Origin: Cupriavidus agavae
GTDB lineage: Bacteria; Pseudomonadota; Gammaproteobacteria; Burkholderiales; Burkholderiaceae
Direction: 5' to 3'
Length of the DNA: 64,000 nucleotides
NCBI RefSeq assembly: GCF_004217045.1
Contig: NZ_SGXM01000001.1
Location: 310,001-374,000, forward strand
A program made the translations under genes and the position numbers. Below, piece by piece: positions 62,885 through 64,000 of this stretch. Within the stretch, counting starts at the first letter, position 1; every line of letters starts with the position of its first letter. The notes under the pieces were generated by a model. It was not told where the DNA came from. It saw only the letters and a list, made by a program, of their open reading frames with translations, and did not search any database.

Positions 62885-64000
62885 CAGGTGCTCCCCCGGT
62901 GCATCAGACGGGGAGCCTGAATCAGTTGATGGTAAATGTCGATCCAGCGGGCGGCCGTCGCCTGCAAGCCGAATTGGGATACGACGCGCTCCCGGCGCGC
63001 AGCGGCCTGCCCGGCCTCGTGCGGGTCTTCCCGGAGCGCGGCGCAGATTGCCTCGGCCAGTGCCTGCGCGTCGCCGGTCGGCACGATGCGGGCAAGGCTG
63101 CCGCACAGTTCCTTCACACCGGGCGCGTCGGTGGACACCACGCTGGTGCCGCATGCCATGGCCTCGCCCACCACCAGCGGCATCCCCTCGATACGCGACG
63201 ACAGCACAAAGACATCCGCCGCAGTCATCAGTTCTGCAACGTCAGCGCGTCGGCCCAGCAGCCAGGCAGCATCGTCCAGGCCCAGCGAGTGAATTTTCTG
63301 TTCCAGCGACTGGCGACGGGGACCGTCCCCGGCGATTGCCAGCCGGACGTCGAAACCTTGCTGGCGGACACGGGCGAATGCTTCGATCAACGTCGCCTGA
63401 TCCTTCTCTTCGACCAGCCGTCCCACATTCAGCAGCAACCGGGCATCCGGAGAGAGAGGGAGCGCGGCGCGCGTGGCATGGCGCCTTGCGGCGTCGGGAT
63501 GGAACGCCGCCGTATCGATACCGTTGGCGACCACCGCGAGCCGTGATGGCCGCGCCGCGCCGACATCGATCATCTGCTGGCGCCCGGCCGCACTCACATG
63601 CGTGGTCAGGGCGCACCAGCTGTCGGTGATGCGGTAGAGCGCCATGCGCAGCCGGCCACCCTCGCGCATGCTGTGCGCCGTGCAGACCAGCGGGGGCGCG
63701 GCAACGATGCGGGTCAGCATCCGGGCGAACAGGTTTGCATGCACCATGTGCGAATGGATCACATCAGGACGCCACGCCTTCACGAACGTGCGGACCTCAA
63801 GAAGTGACCGCAGCATCGACCAGGGCGTCTTCCGCATGTCGACGGCCCGATACTCGGCAGCCGGCGCCAGCGTCACCTCTCGTCCCGTCGTCAGGCTGAC
63901 CACGGCGACGGCATGCCCCATCGCGCTGAACGCCCGCGACAGCGCGGCAACCTGCTGCTCGGCGCCGCCCAGCCTGAGGCCGGTGACAAGCAGCAGGATT
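62884..64000 (-). CDS. Glycosyltransferase family 4, 5' end cut by window edge
   Basis: The reading frame enters from the right edge: translation from 63999 gives ILLLVTGLRLGGAEQQVAAL, the typical GT4 N-terminal beta strand with GGAE, so the true start lies just beyond 64000. Further motifs are VIHSHMVHANLFARM, VVANGIDTAAFHP, LLNVGRLVEEKDQATLIEAF and SSRIEGMPLVVGEAMACGT (EX7E). About 371 residues are visible. It is followed with a 1-nt overlap by the wzx-like gene, so the minus-strand genes form one operon starting outside the window. Confidence 0.92.
   Translation of the reverse strand, partial: ILLLVTGLRLGGAEQQVAALSRAFSAMGHAVAVVSLTTGREVTLAPAAEYRAVDMRKTPWSMLRSLLEVRTFVKAWRPDVIHSHMVHANLFARMLTRIVAAPPLVCTAHSMREGGRLRMALYRITDSWCALTTHVSAAGRQQMIDVGAARPSRLAVVANGIDTAAFHPDAARRHATRAALPLSPDARLLLNVGRLVEEKDQATLIEAFARVRQQGFDVRLAIAGDGPRRQSLEQKIHSLGLDDAAWLLGRRADVAELMTAADVFVLSSRIEGMPLVVGEAMACGTSVVSTDAPGVKELCGSLARIVPTGDAQALAEAICAALREDPHEAGQAAARRERVVSQFGLQATAARWIDIYHQLIQAPRLMHRGST

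Overview
The window looks like chromosomal DNA of a high-GC betaproteobacterium of the Burkholderiaceae, most likely Cupriavidus or a close Ralstonia relative. I infer this from the uniformly GC-rich codon use, the fused hemD-hemX gene, the panC-scpA-DUF3460 order and the protein sequences. I see no rRNA, tRNA, CRISPR array, insertion sequence or phage gene.

The left part (1-37105) is housekeeping. It holds panC (cut by the left edge), scpA and a DUF3460 gene; the outer-membrane pair tamA-tamB with a BamE-like lipoprotein gene; metG; an OmpA-type lipoprotein; the Fe-S carrier mrp/apbC; a lipoprotein-type sodC; dcd; an AdiA-like amino-acid decarboxylase; a TRAP transporter pair (dctQ-dctM); argH; ppc; the haem genes hemC, hemDX and hemY; a photolyase; rsuA; yqgE-ruvX-pyrR-pyrB-pyrC' (pyrX); plsC; and apaH. 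The pyr segment resembles the pseudomonad arrangement in which PyrC' is a catalytically dead dihydroorotase that supports aspartate transcarbamoylase. Between pyrB and pyrC' lies a large palindrome overlapping a possible 43-codon reading frame.

The right part (37362-64000) is a large O-antigen or surface-polysaccharide locus. It begins with the dTDP-L-rhamnose genes rfbBDAC, followed by an ABC export pair (wzm, wzt with a C-terminal binding domain) and a 1020-residue protein joining a methyltransferase and two glycosyltransferases. Next come a GtrA-like protein, a YfhO-like membrane protein, wecB, two glycosyltransferases and a WecA-type initiating transferase. A second plus-strand block (52875-59569) has its own likely promoter and encodes a second GtrA, a polyprenol-type GT2, a GNAT acyltransferase, a PIG-L deacetylase, a GT-C-like membrane protein, a small secreted or anchored protein and a GtrB-like enzyme. 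The convergent minus-strand block (59596-64000) encodes a methyltransferase with a Cys-rich N terminus, a GT4 enzyme, a Wzx-like flippase and another GT4 enzyme cut by the right edge.

The polysaccharide genes are tightly packed, many with ATGA, GTGA or TGATG stop-start overlaps, which suggests translational coupling. The locus contains parts of three export routes (ABC transporter, Wzx flippase, GtrA/GtrB periplasmic modification), so more than one glycan, or a main chain with later decoration, is likely made here.
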